DNA of 39,848 bases from a virus: positions 1-39,848 of the IMG/VR virus record IMGVR_UViG_3300044522_000425. One strand, written 5' to 3'. Shown here piece after piece: positions 7,448 to 15,167 of this stretch. The position numbers and the translations under genes were made by a program. A model generated the notes under the pieces. It was not told where the DNA came from. It ran no database searches and saw only the letters and a list, made by a program, of their open reading frames with translations. Within the stretch, counting starts at the first letter, position 1; the number at the start of each line of letters is the position of its first letter.

Positions 7448-7734
7448 TCTGCCACCTTTTTCGCTCGAGCCTTCTTGGCCGGTGCGGGATCAGGAACGTC
7501 CTCGGCCAGCTTCTCGCCGAGACCTTTGTCTGTCAGATCGATTGCTGGATTTCCGGGCGCATAATGGCGGACCTTACCCGCCCGGAATAGGAGCTCGACC
7601 TTCTCTGCGGCAATCCCGAGGGACTGCCAATCAAACGCCGCGCCTCTGTTGAACCGCCGCCCGTGAGCCACGAACGAGCGGAACGCAAAGAGCGGATCCG
7701 ACTTCTGGAAAGATCTCTGCTCGACTTTCATCAT
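7444..7734 (-). CDS. Small conserved head-region protein (96 aa)
   Basis: Begins MMKVEQRSFQKSDPLFAFRS, contains FNRGAAFDWQSLGIAAEKVE and ends in a Lys/Ala/Pro tail (PAPAKKARAKKVAE). The middle, with 'f..G..fdw..lgi...k.e.L...gki.h', resembles small proteins often found between capsid and connector genes, sometimes thought to help head-tail joining. The charged tail could be a flexible arm. The role is not established. Confidence 0.6.
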   Translation of the reverse strand: MMKVEQRSFQKSDPLFAFRSFVAHGRRFNRGAAFDWQSLGIAAEKVELLFRAGKVRHYAPGNPAIDLTDKGLGEKLAEDVPDPAPAKKARAKKVAE

Positions 7735-8723
7735 GCGACAATCGCGTCCCAGAAGAAGCCCAGAGCCGAAGAGACGAGCTTGTGGTCGTAGTGCGCGCGA
7801 GCGCGGACGACGTCAGTGTCCTCTTCATCGCGACGCTTGGTGTCGACCACGAAGCCATACTCGTTCGTGCCACCCAGATAACCGGCCCACGAGAAGGTAT
7901 AGCCTGCGGCCGGGGTCATGATGCCCGGCGATGGCGGACGATAGGTCAGCAGGCACTTCTTGCCCAGAATGAACGAGTGAGCGGCGGTGTCGCCCTCTGC
8001 TGCGGTGTTCTGGATTGCCTCGCCGACCATGACCTCGTCGACCTCGAAGATCTGCGCGAGCAGGTTCAATGAGGCGATCGAGGGCTGCGAGGTCGTCGCT
8101 CCGCCGTTGATGCGGCCCTGAACGTCCGGGTGATCAATCAGCGCCGAGTAAACTTGACGGCCCATGACCATCACGTTCGGCTTGATGCCGGTCGACCCAA
8201 GGATCGTGTCGATGCCGACGCGGACGTTGCCGATCGGGTCGCCCGAGGTGGTGTCAGACCACTTGATGACCTGCCCGGACGATGGCGAGGAAGCGACGCC
8301 GGTGATGTCGGTGCCCCAGAGAGAGGTCGAGAAGAACGACGACGAGAAGTCGGTCTCTTTCTGGATCAGCATCTGGTGCGTCGCCAGTTCGGCGGCCGCG
8401 CGAGCGGGATCCGCGGCCGGATCTGCGTTGGCGCGGATCTGATCTGGGATCGGGATCGCAACGCCATATTCTTCGCAGAAATAGCTGTCGTTTGAGAGGG
8501 CATAGCCCACCTCAGACACGCGAGCGCCGGCTGCGCGCTTCTTGGCGCCGTTGCGGTTGAAGTGCGAGCGATCAAACGTGAAGTATTTGTCCGATTGCTT
8601 CTGCACCGGCACGTTCTGGAAAACGCGCGAAGCGACGAAGCTCTGCGGGTTTTGAAGGAGCGCCAGCGAGATGTTGGTCAGGGCTGCGTCGATGTGGAAC
8701 GAGCCAACGGTGGGTTGCGGCAT
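7731..8723 (-). CDS. Major capsid protein
   Basis: 330 residues starting MPQPTVGSFHIDAALTNISL. Visible features are FVASRVFQNVPVQKQSDKYF near the N-terminus, a long spine-helix-like segment (ADPARAAAELATHQMLIQKE), then PNVMVMGRQVYSALIDHPDV and a C-terminal AGYTFSWAGYLGGTNEYGFV. This is the HK97-fold capsid type seen in phages with XkdF-like proteases and DUF2190 decoration proteins. It is encoded right after the decoration gene and before the connectors. High GC third positions suggest strong expression in the native host. Confidence 0.9.
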   Translation of the reverse strand: MPQPTVGSFHIDAALTNISLALLQNPQSFVASRVFQNVPVQKQSDKYFTFDRSHFNRNGAKKRAAGARVSEVGYALSNDSYFCEEYGVAIPIPDQIRANADPAADPARAAAELATHQMLIQKETDFSSSFFSTSLWGTDITGVASSPSSGQVIKWSDTTSGDPIGNVRVGIDTILGSTGIKPNVMVMGRQVYSALIDHPDVQGRINGGATTSQPSIASLNLLAQIFEVDEVMVGEAIQNTAAEGDTAAHSFILGKKCLLTYRPPSPGIMTPAAGYTFSWAGYLGGTNEYGFVVDTKRRDEEDTDVVRARAHYDHKLVSSALGFFWDAIVA

Positions 8724-8741
8724 GATCTAAATCCCCCTGCC

Positions 8742-9110
8742 TTATGCTGATGCGCCGCGCGGCTGGAACAGGATCTCGATGATCCGCCCAGTGGCGCCGG
8801 TTTCGAGAGCCGTGCCGAGGATGATATCTCCGGTCGCGGGATTGACTGCGGTGCCGCTGGCATCCGAAGCCACAGGACCGCCACGGGTGACGACGCCACC
8901 GCAAACGACCTTGACCTTGCCAGCGATCGCCACGAGCGCAGCGCGCCCAGCGGCTGCGGGAGCGTCTTGCAGGACGCCGTCCGCATCGAGACCGTCGCCG
9001 GTGGGGTCGATCTGACCATCCGCTGCGACGCTTACGAAATAGAACTGCTTCGTCGAGAGGTCAGCACCGGCCTCCAGAGTGACGCAGATCATGTTGTCTT
9101 GAGTTGCCAT
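8742..9110 (-). CDS. Capsid decoration protein (DUF2190-like)
   Basis: 122 residues: MATQDNMICVTLEAGADLST, then a small beta-barrel pattern with FYFVSVAADGQIDPTGDGLD, AGKVKVVCGGVVTRGGPVAS and GRIIEILFQPRGASA. DUF2190 proteins sit immediately upstream of the major capsid gene and bind the shell to stabilise it, as lambda gpD does. Length and position fit well. Confidence 0.85.
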   Translation of the reverse strand: MATQDNMICVTLEAGADLSTKQFYFVSVAADGQIDPTGDGLDADGVLQDAPAAAGRAALVAIAGKVKVVCGGVVTRGGPVASDASGTAVNPATGDIILGTALETGATGRIIEILFQPRGASA

Positions 9111-9122
9111 CTGTCGGGCTCC

Positions 9123-9962
9123 TTACTGCACGTTGCGCTTGGCAAAGAGTTCCGCGCCGCGTCCGGTCCTGGTCACCTCGGCAAACGCCTTGGCAAACGT
9201 GACCTTCTTTTCGGCGGCAAACTCGTCTGCCATCTTGTTGAGCTCGGTCATGGCGTCGGTCTCTTGCGGAGCGACGGTCCCGAACTCGCGGGTCAGCTTC
9301 GAGGCGACGGAGTTCGCGCCTTTCAGCATGGCATGAGCGGACTTGCGAACGGTCTCGTCCGCGATCGCGTCGATCGCCTTGAGGACCGCGCCTTTGGTCG
9401 CTGCGTCGCCTGCGAGGTGCGGAATCTCGGCGCTTACGCGCTTCGTCAGCTCTTCGGATGCGAGGCGCTTGTTGACCTCAGCCAGCTCGTCGGCCTGCTT
9501 GGCGATCATCGAGAGAACGCTCGCAGGGAGCACGCTCTTGAGGATTACCTCGCCGCCGATCTCAATGTACTCTTCAGGCTTGCGCTTTTCGACGGTGACG
9601 GCGGCGTCCGCGATCTGGACGACGTAGCCCTCGCTCTCAAGCGACTTCACAAGCGCGTCGACCGAACCTTCGAGACGCTTGTTCGCAGCCTCGAGTTGAT
9701 CGAGGCGCTTCTCTTGATCGGACATAGATTGACCCCCTTTGCCCGGATCGCCGGTCGGTCCGGCCCCCTTGCCGCGCTTCATCCGCGCGACCTGCTCTCG
9801 GGCGTCGTCTTCCGACATGCCGCTCTCGATCAGTTCTTTGATTTTGTCCGCGTCGGGCATCATGTCATAACGCTTGAACATGACGACGCGCGCTGCAGGG
9901 TTTGCTGGTTCGTCGACCAGCGAGAGCTCAATCAGCTCTAGATCTGTAACATTAAACGGCAT
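9123..9962 (-). CDS. Capsid scaffolding protein with an XkdF-like N-terminal tail
   Basis: 279 residues. The first 30 (MPFNVTDLELIELSLVDEPA, then ARVVMFKR) look like the region that normally ends XkdF-type prohead proteases, where 'eiSLVdePAnp.a' is common. The rest is charged and helical (SDQEKRLDQLEAANKRLEG, then RAAELFAKRNVQ-like ending), as in scaffold proteins that fill the procapsid and are cleaved. It overlaps the protease gene by 11 bases. One reading is that an ancestral protease-scaffold fusion has been re-split here. Confidence 0.75.
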   Translation of the reverse strand: MPFNVTDLELIELSLVDEPANPAARVVMFKRYDMMPDADKIKELIESGMSEDDAREQVARMKRGKGAGPTGDPGKGGQSMSDQEKRLDQLEAANKRLEGSVDALVKSLESEGYVVQIADAAVTVEKRKPEEYIEIGGEVILKSVLPASVLSMIAKQADELAEVNKRLASEELTKRVSAEIPHLAGDAATKGAVLKAIDAIADETVRKSAHAMLKGANSVASKLTREFGTVAPQETDAMTELNKMADEFAAEKKVTFAKAFAEVTRTGRGAELFAKRNVQ

Positions 9963-10938
9963 TGCGTTTTCCTATGCCCCCGATTGAGAACGCGGCCAGC
10001 TCGCCGCTCTTAACCCTATTCCATACACTATCGTCGTGCACTTTCATAGCCACGATCCATCCCTCAAGCGCGGAGTGCACGCCCAGCGCCTCGCCAAGCG
10101 CCTTGGTGAGGGGGAACGAGTGAATGACCTCCCCGATCTGCGCGCCCTCGTGCATCGCCTTGGCGACGCGCACGTCGAGCATGAAACGATCCGCCGCCTT
10201 CGTCATAACATCGGCGGAGATGATATCGCCCTGCCGATCGACCATCGGCTTGCCGTCGATTGAGACGACCGACGCCCAGCCCCAGACGATGCGCGCCTCC
10301 TCGTCTAGCTTGATGATCTTCGCCGCGCGCTTCTCGACCCGCGCATCTAGGATCGCGCCGATCGCGGCCTCGATCACGGTCTCGATCAGATCCTCGGTCG
10401 GATCTTCGATCTCAGCCTGCTCCGGGTCGAGGCTCGCGGGCATGACCATCCCGGCCTCGCCGACCATCTCGAGGTAACCCTCATGGGTCGCGCCTGGCAT
10501 GTAGAACGCCTGCCCGTCAGGCCCTTCGGTCATATGCGCGACGAGCCCGAGCCCGAGTTGATGAGCGCGCTGCACGGCCTCGGTCGCCGTTGTAAAGACG
10601 TCGTCCGAGATCTGCCGCTTTCCGATATTTTTCATCTTCGTCATCTCCGATACTGAGGTTCCGCTTTCCCACATCCGGCAAGACCAGTAACGCGCCGAGG
10701 TCTTGTCCGTTGCAGTGTCGCATGAGTGCCGCGCGCGGAAATTGGCGCGCGCTTCTGGGTCGTCGCGCCGGATCTCCATGTCCGGATCCCCGAACGTGAC
10801 CTTCGTCACGCGATCCCCGACCTTGACGTAGACACCGAACTTTTTGCTCGCGCCTGCCGGAAGCCGGAATGGCTTGTCGAGCTCAACCGTGCGCCCTTCA
10901 TAGTCGGCCTTCGTGATATTGACGGCATCAGTCGACAT
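9952..10938 (-). CDS. Prohead protease, XkdF-like, with an N-terminal basic/Cys domain
   Basis: I take ATG at 10938 (MSTDAVNITKADYEGRTVEL), giving 328 residues. Residues about 5-95 form the phage domain KKFGVYVKVGDRVTKVTFGD, then ARANFRARHSC and ARYWSCRMW, which I recall as DUF6321. Residues about 215-328 are XkdF-like: EARIVWGWASVVSIDGKPMV, DRQGDIISADVM, MHEGAQIGEVIHSFPLTKAL, then GWIVAMKVHDDSVWNRVKSG. The family is thought to be a serine protease that matures the capsid. Location before scaffold, decoration and capsid genes fits. Confidence 0.85.
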   Translation of the reverse strand: MSTDAVNITKADYEGRTVELDKPFRLPAGASKKFGVYVKVGDRVTKVTFGDPDMEIRRDDPEARANFRARHSCDTATDKTSARYWSCRMWESGTSVSEMTKMKNIGKRQISDDVFTTATEAVQRAHQLGLGLVAHMTEGPDGQAFYMPGATHEGYLEMVGEAGMVMPASLDPEQAEIEDPTEDLIETVIEAAIGAILDARVEKRAAKIIKLDEEARIVWGWASVVSIDGKPMVDRQGDIISADVMTKAADRFMLDVRVAKAMHEGAQIGEVIHSFPLTKALGEALGVHSALEGWIVAMKVHDDSVWNRVKSGELAAFSIGGIGKRNAV

Positions 10939-11761
10939 CTTCGATCCATCCATAGAAACCTGCCGAGACACTTGCAGCCTTATCTGTCGTGACGCGAAAC
11001 CCGACAATCGCTCCGGCGGGAAACGCCGCTAACGCGCCATCTGCAAGCGTTGTTGTGTTGTCTTGAAGGTCGAGCCTCCCCTGCTCCAAGAGCAGCCCGG
11101 TGTCCTCGAAGCGATCGACGGTCCCGTCTAGGTTCCCGATCACCGAGGCGACGAGCGAGATCTGCACCTTCGCCGCCGCGCTGCCCGAGGATGATCCGGC
11201 AAAGAGCGAATGCACGATCAGCCGCTTGCCCGCAGGAACGCGAAACGCGCTGCTGCGCGTGGCGCGCGCTTCTGCCTCAAGATATTTGTAACGTGTTCCG
11301 CTATTGGTGACAGTGATATTCCCTACGACGTGCTTTTCAGATCCGAACGTCAGACCGGTGAGATCCCCGACCCAGCGCACATTAGTCGCCGTCGTCAGAA
11401 CTGGCGTCGTGCCGTTCATCGCCACGATCTCGCTCTGCGGGTTCAGGTTCGCATCGAGGTAGTTGAACCGCAGGGTGCGGACGCCCGTGCCTGCCGCGCT
11501 GTCCTGCGCGCTGGTCGAGACGATCGTCATTTGCACGCCGCCGACCGGTGCGACCGATGGATCTTTGACTGTCGAGCCAGGGAAGATCATGATCTCCGTA
11601 ACCGCGCCGCTGGTCGTCAGCGTCCCGGTGATCGCGACCGGCTGCGCGCCTTCAACGCGCCCGCGTGCGATCTCAACCTGCTGCGTGAACATCAGCCGCC
11701 AGATCCGCTGCGACCAGTCGCGCACGGGCTTGATCGTCTTGGTGTAACCGGTTTCCGTCAT
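10928..11761 (-). CDS. Putative virion protein of the head region (277 aa)
   Basis: Starts MTETGYTKTIKPVRDWSQRI. The body is Thr/Ser/Gly/Val-rich with an extended beta pattern (PVAITGTLTTSGAVTEIMIF; VVGNITVTNSGTRYKYLEAE; AGAIVGFRVTTDKAASVSAG). It lies between the MuF/53-residue pair and the protease, where phages often encode head fibres or decoration proteins. I recognise no family. A structural role is inferred from composition and position. Confidence 0.65.
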   Translation of the reverse strand: MTETGYTKTIKPVRDWSQRIWRLMFTQQVEIARGRVEGAQPVAITGTLTTSGAVTEIMIFPGSTVKDPSVAPVGGVQMTIVSTSAQDSAAGTGVRTLRFNYLDANLNPQSEIVAMNGTTPVLTTATNVRWVGDLTGLTFGSEKHVVGNITVTNSGTRYKYLEAEARATRSSAFRVPAGKRLIVHSLFAGSSSGSAAAKVQISLVASVIGNLDGTVDRFEDTGLLLEQGRLDLQDNTTTLADGALAAFPAGAIVGFRVTTDKAASVSAGFYGWIEDVD

Positions 11762-11799
11762 AGCACGCGCCCCTTGTCGCCGTAACTCTGTGCGATATT

Positions 11800-11961
11800 T
11801 TATTCTGTTGTGCGGGCGACGATAAGCGCCTCGAACAATTGCCCGATCATTTCACTTTCTGCGCCAATCGCCTTGTCCTTTAATCTTTGAAGCCGGCTTT
11901 CCGCGTCATCTGGCAAAGGGCGCGTTCCGACGAGTTCTTGCGCTTGGTCTAATAGTTCCAC
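11800..11961 (-). CDS. Small acidic protein behind the MuF-metallopeptidase gene (53 aa), candidate immunity protein
   Basis: GTG start at 11961, two bases after the TGA of the MuF gene (11965-11963); an AAGGAAG ribosome site lies within the end of that gene. Product VELLDQAQELVGTRPLPDDA, then SRLQRLKDKAIGAESEMIGQ, ending LIVARTTE. It is helical and acidic, with 11 acidic and 6 basic residues. No family is recognised. Its place directly behind a MuF protein with a metallopeptidase C-terminus is the classic place for an immunity gene in polymorphic-toxin loci. That role is inference only. Confidence 0.6.
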   Translation of the reverse strand: MELLDQAQELVGTRPLPDDAESRLQRLKDKAIGAESEMIGQLFEALIVARTTE

Positions 11962-11962
11962 T

Positions 11963-13780
11963 TCATACTTCCTTGTCTAATCTCTGGAATAGCCGCAAAA
12001 GCGGCGGATATATTCTAAAAAACTGGCTTTTGTCGCCCTGCATGTAGAGGGCGAAACTTTCCGCAACCAATTCCTCTTTTGATGTTCGTGAGTATTTGCT
12101 TAGCAAAAGCCCCCAGTGATTTGCGCTAATGCCCTCTAGTATAAAATCGACATCCGCCTTTAGCTGCGCATGGAACCTATGCCCCAATTCGTGATAAACC
12201 ACATCTTTAGGGTCATTCTGAACTGTGTTCTTGTAGCTGGCTGGTTTGATTTGATTGAACCGCGTTACAACGTCATTGTCGATTGTGCCGTCACTCATGG
12301 TGCTGCCTGCGTTGACTGTTTTTCTTGCTCCGGCATAATAAGATGATGCCAAATTGCGCGACAATTCGATAGTTGCATCAATGTAGTCATCATTAAAGGA
12401 TTTTTCAGCCGCTAGGTAAAAATCCCGCTTCATGTCAAACGCAGCTATGGCTGAAGGGTGCCACTTGTATTGAACCCCTGTCTTTTTGTGGTTGCCAAGG
12501 AACCCCATTGGGCCAAAGCCGAAGCGTTCTTGAACTTCTAGCGCAGCCGCGTGGGTTTTGTTAATCATTTCCAGCTTTGCGCCAGACGGCAATTCAACAC
12601 GCGCCGCGATAGTGCCAGTCATGCGCGCAATTGCTTCCTTAACTGTTTTGGACGGCGCAAGCGTCTTGTATGCAAATTGAGGCGCGGGCGCCGCCACGGG
12701 TGGCGGCGGGGGTGATACGCGCACGGGCGGCGGGGGCGCTGGCGGCGGTAGTGCGGGCTCCTCTAGCCCCGGTATGAGACCGCGAGAGATGATGCGCGCG
12801 AAGACAGCGCATCGGCATTGGATCGTATTCGCGGCAACCGCGCTGGGATCGCCGGGATAGAGGATCGGACCGAGCGGGCTCGTGAATGTCTCGGCCTGCC
12901 CGACGCCGCGCGGGTTAAGGCTCGGGATCTGAACGTGCGAGTTGCGGACGTTGCCGTCTCCGGTGTGGATCCACGTCCGGCGAACCTGCCGAGCGTCGAT
13001 CTGCCCTTTGTTGATCATGTCTTGGAAGAGCTCCCACTGCGCCCCTTGCACGGCGCGGATGCTCTCGGTCCGAGCGATGACGTTCGCTCGGTACTTGATG
13101 TATCGGTCGCGATACCGGTCGACCAGTGACCGGACCTGCGCATCGGTGAGCGCCTTGTCGTTGCGGATGGCGCGATCGACGGTGCCGTCGCTGCGTCGAT
13201 CGCGAAGCTTGCGATCGAGCGCCTCCGGGTCGAGTGCCCGCAGCATCCGCTCATAGTTCGATACCGCCGCCTCCTGCCTGCGCGTGAGCCCGATAGATCC
13301 ACGGATCCGGCGCGCGATTGCAAACGGATCGTCGCCCGCAGTCGTGCCCGATTGGAGCACCTGCCGGATCGTGTCGCGCGTCGTCTGGTCGATCTCGCGG
13401 ATGCGTGTCGACGTCATGGTCAAGGCGAACTGTTCGAGGCGCGGGTTGAGCCCGACCGCGATCTGGAAGTCCTCCTGCGCGCCGTTGATTACGCCTTGCG
13501 TGTCGCTGGTGGCCTTTACGCCTGCGAGGACGGCCTGTTGGATCGCTGCCCCGTAAGGTTGCCACTCGGTCGACGTGAAGTGCCCCGAGAAGGCGTTCTC
13601 AAGCGATGTGAAATCGCGTCGCTCGATCATCCGCGCGATCTGCTCTGCGGGGACGCGGGTCCGGATCGTTTCGATTGCCGCAATGAAAGCGCGCGCAATC
13701 TTCGGATCCATGCCTTCCGCCGCCCGCAAAAAGACGGCCACCGCATCCGAGGCGGTCATCTTGCGCAGGACGGCGTTCAT
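11963..13780 (-). CDS. MuF-like minor head protein fused to a C-terminal HExxH metallopeptidase domain
   Basis: Read from ATG 13780 (MNAVLRKMTASDAVAVFLRA) it has 605 residues; an in-frame ATG at 13837 would add 19 but overlaps the portal gene. The N-terminal half is a MuF/SPP1 gp7-type protein: helices, then TWIHTGDGNVRNSHV, LYPGDPSAVAANTIQCRC. Next is a Pro-rich linker (ALPPPAPPPPVRVSPPPPP), then a roughly 210-residue domain with VVYHELGHRFH at about 527-537 (His530, Glu531, His534) and a likely third zinc ligand in EELVAESFALY (Glu570 or Glu574). The last domain is visibly AT-richer than the MuF half. MuF proteins enter the cell with DNA; variable toxin domains on MuF are known in temperate phages. 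Confidence 0.9.
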   Translation of the reverse strand: MNAVLRKMTASDAVAVFLRAAEGMDPKIARAFIAAIETIRTRVPAEQIARMIERRDFTSLENAFSGHFTSTEWQPYGAAIQQAVLAGVKATSDTQGVINGAQEDFQIAVGLNPRLEQFALTMTSTRIREIDQTTRDTIRQVLQSGTTAGDDPFAIARRIRGSIGLTRRQEAAVSNYERMLRALDPEALDRKLRDRRSDGTVDRAIRNDKALTDAQVRSLVDRYRDRYIKYRANVIARTESIRAVQGAQWELFQDMINKGQIDARQVRRTWIHTGDGNVRNSHVQIPSLNPRGVGQAETFTSPLGPILYPGDPSAVAANTIQCRCAVFARIISRGLIPGLEEPALPPPAPPPPVRVSPPPPPVAAPAPQFAYKTLAPSKTVKEAIARMTGTIAARVELPSGAKLEMINKTHAAALEVQERFGFGPMGFLGNHKKTGVQYKWHPSAIAAFDMKRDFYLAAEKSFNDDYIDATIELSRNLASSYYAGARKTVNAGSTMSDGTIDNDVVTRFNQIKPASYKNTVQNDPKDVVYHELGHRFHAQLKADVDFILEGISANHWGLLLSKYSRTSKEELVAESFALYMQGDKSQFFRIYPPLLRLFQRLDKEV

Positions 13781-13805
13781 GCGGCGATGTCCAGTGCGAG
13801 GAACC

Positions 13806-15167
13806 TCACTCCGGAACTCCTTGGTCGAGAGGTGCATCAGGTGACCCGAGCAGATCCGGGTCGATCGTCTTCTCCGGGAAGCCTGCGGCGCGCCGGAGCG
13901 TGTTTTCTGTGTCGTCGTCGGGGAAGAGCGGCATCCCAGCGCCCGCGATGTCGCGCACGAACGCGCCCAGCTCGGCCAGATCCACAGGGGCGATCTCGCC
14001 AAACCCGATCTTGGGCATGACCTCGGGGTCGAACCCGTTGATCTCCCAAAGGCGCGGCAAGAGCTGTCGGTTAAGCACGGACGAGATCGCCTCGGTATAT
14101 CCGCTCGCCGCTGCGAGGAACAAATCCGTCTTGCTCTTCGAGAGCGCGAACGATCCAGTGTCGCCACCGCCGAGCATCAGGAAGTCCGCCAGCACCGAGC
14201 GCGCGATGTTCTGCTGGTGCCGCAGGATCACATCGCCTGTCGGGATCGCCCGAGTTCCTTGAGCAGTCACGAGCCCGAACTCGACCATCGGGATCGAGGT
14301 CTTGGTGCCGTCGTCGTTCTCGTAGACGTCTGACGGGATCAGGATGAAGCCCTGATCGTTGAACTTGACGTCGCGCAAGATCTTCTTGAATGCGTTGGTA
14401 AAGCCCTGCTGCGCCGCGCTCGCGCTTTCCCCGAGGTATTCTGATGGGATTTTTCCGACCGGGATCCCGTTCATCTCGCGCTCGACCGCGATCGCCTCGA
14501 TCATCTGAATATGCGAGGCGTAATGGTAGGAGGTGAAGGCGTTGCGGAGGATCGATCGGCCGCTCGGGTCGTTGTTCACGGTTGATGTGCGGAAGTGCAG
14601 CATCTTCGAAGCCGGGATGTCGACCGATCCGAGCTTGAGCGAGAGCGCGCTCTGCCGCACGCCGGTGATCGTCCCGTTCTCGTCGGTGAGGAAACGGTCG
14701 ATCGTCCACTGGGCGCGCGGCGCCAGCTTCCGGATCCCGTAGCGGCCGTCGTCAAACTGCGAATAGCGCGTCGGGTCGTCGGTTTTGCGTCCGGATCTGA
14801 TCTTGTAGACGACCTCAAAGACCGCGAACCCAAACGGGAGAAACGTCAGCACCTCGGCCAGGAAGTCGTCTGTCGTCCCATCCATGTCCTCGAAGCATTG
14901 CTCGACGAAGACCTGCGCCTCCTTTGCCTCTGGGCTGTCGTCTGCTGCCTCAACGCGAAACTCTGCCGCGCGCAAGAGCATCTCGAACGCCATGAGGATC
15001 GCGCCGATTGTCGGGTCGTTGTCTTTCATCTCGCGAAACGTTCGCGTCGCGTTGATTCCCCGGAGCTTCGGGAGAAACTCGTCCGGGCGGAGCTGATCGT
15101 CCCGGCCGTAGTTACCGGCGGCGCCGAGCTCTCGGGTTGCCGTCGCCTTCATTGGTGCTTTTGCCAT
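13806..15167 (-). CDS. Portal protein (Mu gp29/DUF935-like)
   Basis: 453 residues starting MAKAPMKATATRELGAAGNY. It has the typical portal order: NDPTIGAILMAFEMLLRAAE, then an acidic helix, FLPFGFAVFEVVYKIRSGRK, a 'KMLHFRTSTVNNDPSGRSIL' segment, EREMNGIPVGKIPSEYLGES, and SVLNRQLLPRLWEINGFDPE near the end. This matches the DUF935/gp29-type portals, which form the 12-fold DNA channel. It overlaps terminase by TGATG and is followed by MuF, as usual. Confidence 0.9.
   Translation of the reverse strand: MAKAPMKATATRELGAAGNYGRDDQLRPDEFLPKLRGINATRTFREMKDNDPTIGAILMAFEMLLRAAEFRVEAADDSPEAKEAQVFVEQCFEDMDGTTDDFLAEVLTFLPFGFAVFEVVYKIRSGRKTDDPTRYSQFDDGRYGIRKLAPRAQWTIDRFLTDENGTITGVRQSALSLKLGSVDIPASKMLHFRTSTVNNDPSGRSILRNAFTSYHYASHIQMIEAIAVEREMNGIPVGKIPSEYLGESASAAQQGFTNAFKKILRDVKFNDQGFILIPSDVYENDDGTKTSIPMVEFGLVTAQGTRAIPTGDVILRHQQNIARSVLADFLMLGGGDTGSFALSKSKTDLFLAAASGYTEAISSVLNRQLLPRLWEINGFDPEVMPKIGFGEIAPVDLAELGAFVRDIAGAGMPLFPDDDTENTLRRAAGFPEKTIDPDLLGSPDAPLDQGVPE

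Noticed and set aside
13781-14167. Extension of the MuF frame upstream to 14167
   Set aside because: It lies wholly inside the portal gene and encodes an Arg/Ser-rich string. The true start is ATG 13780 or possibly 13837.
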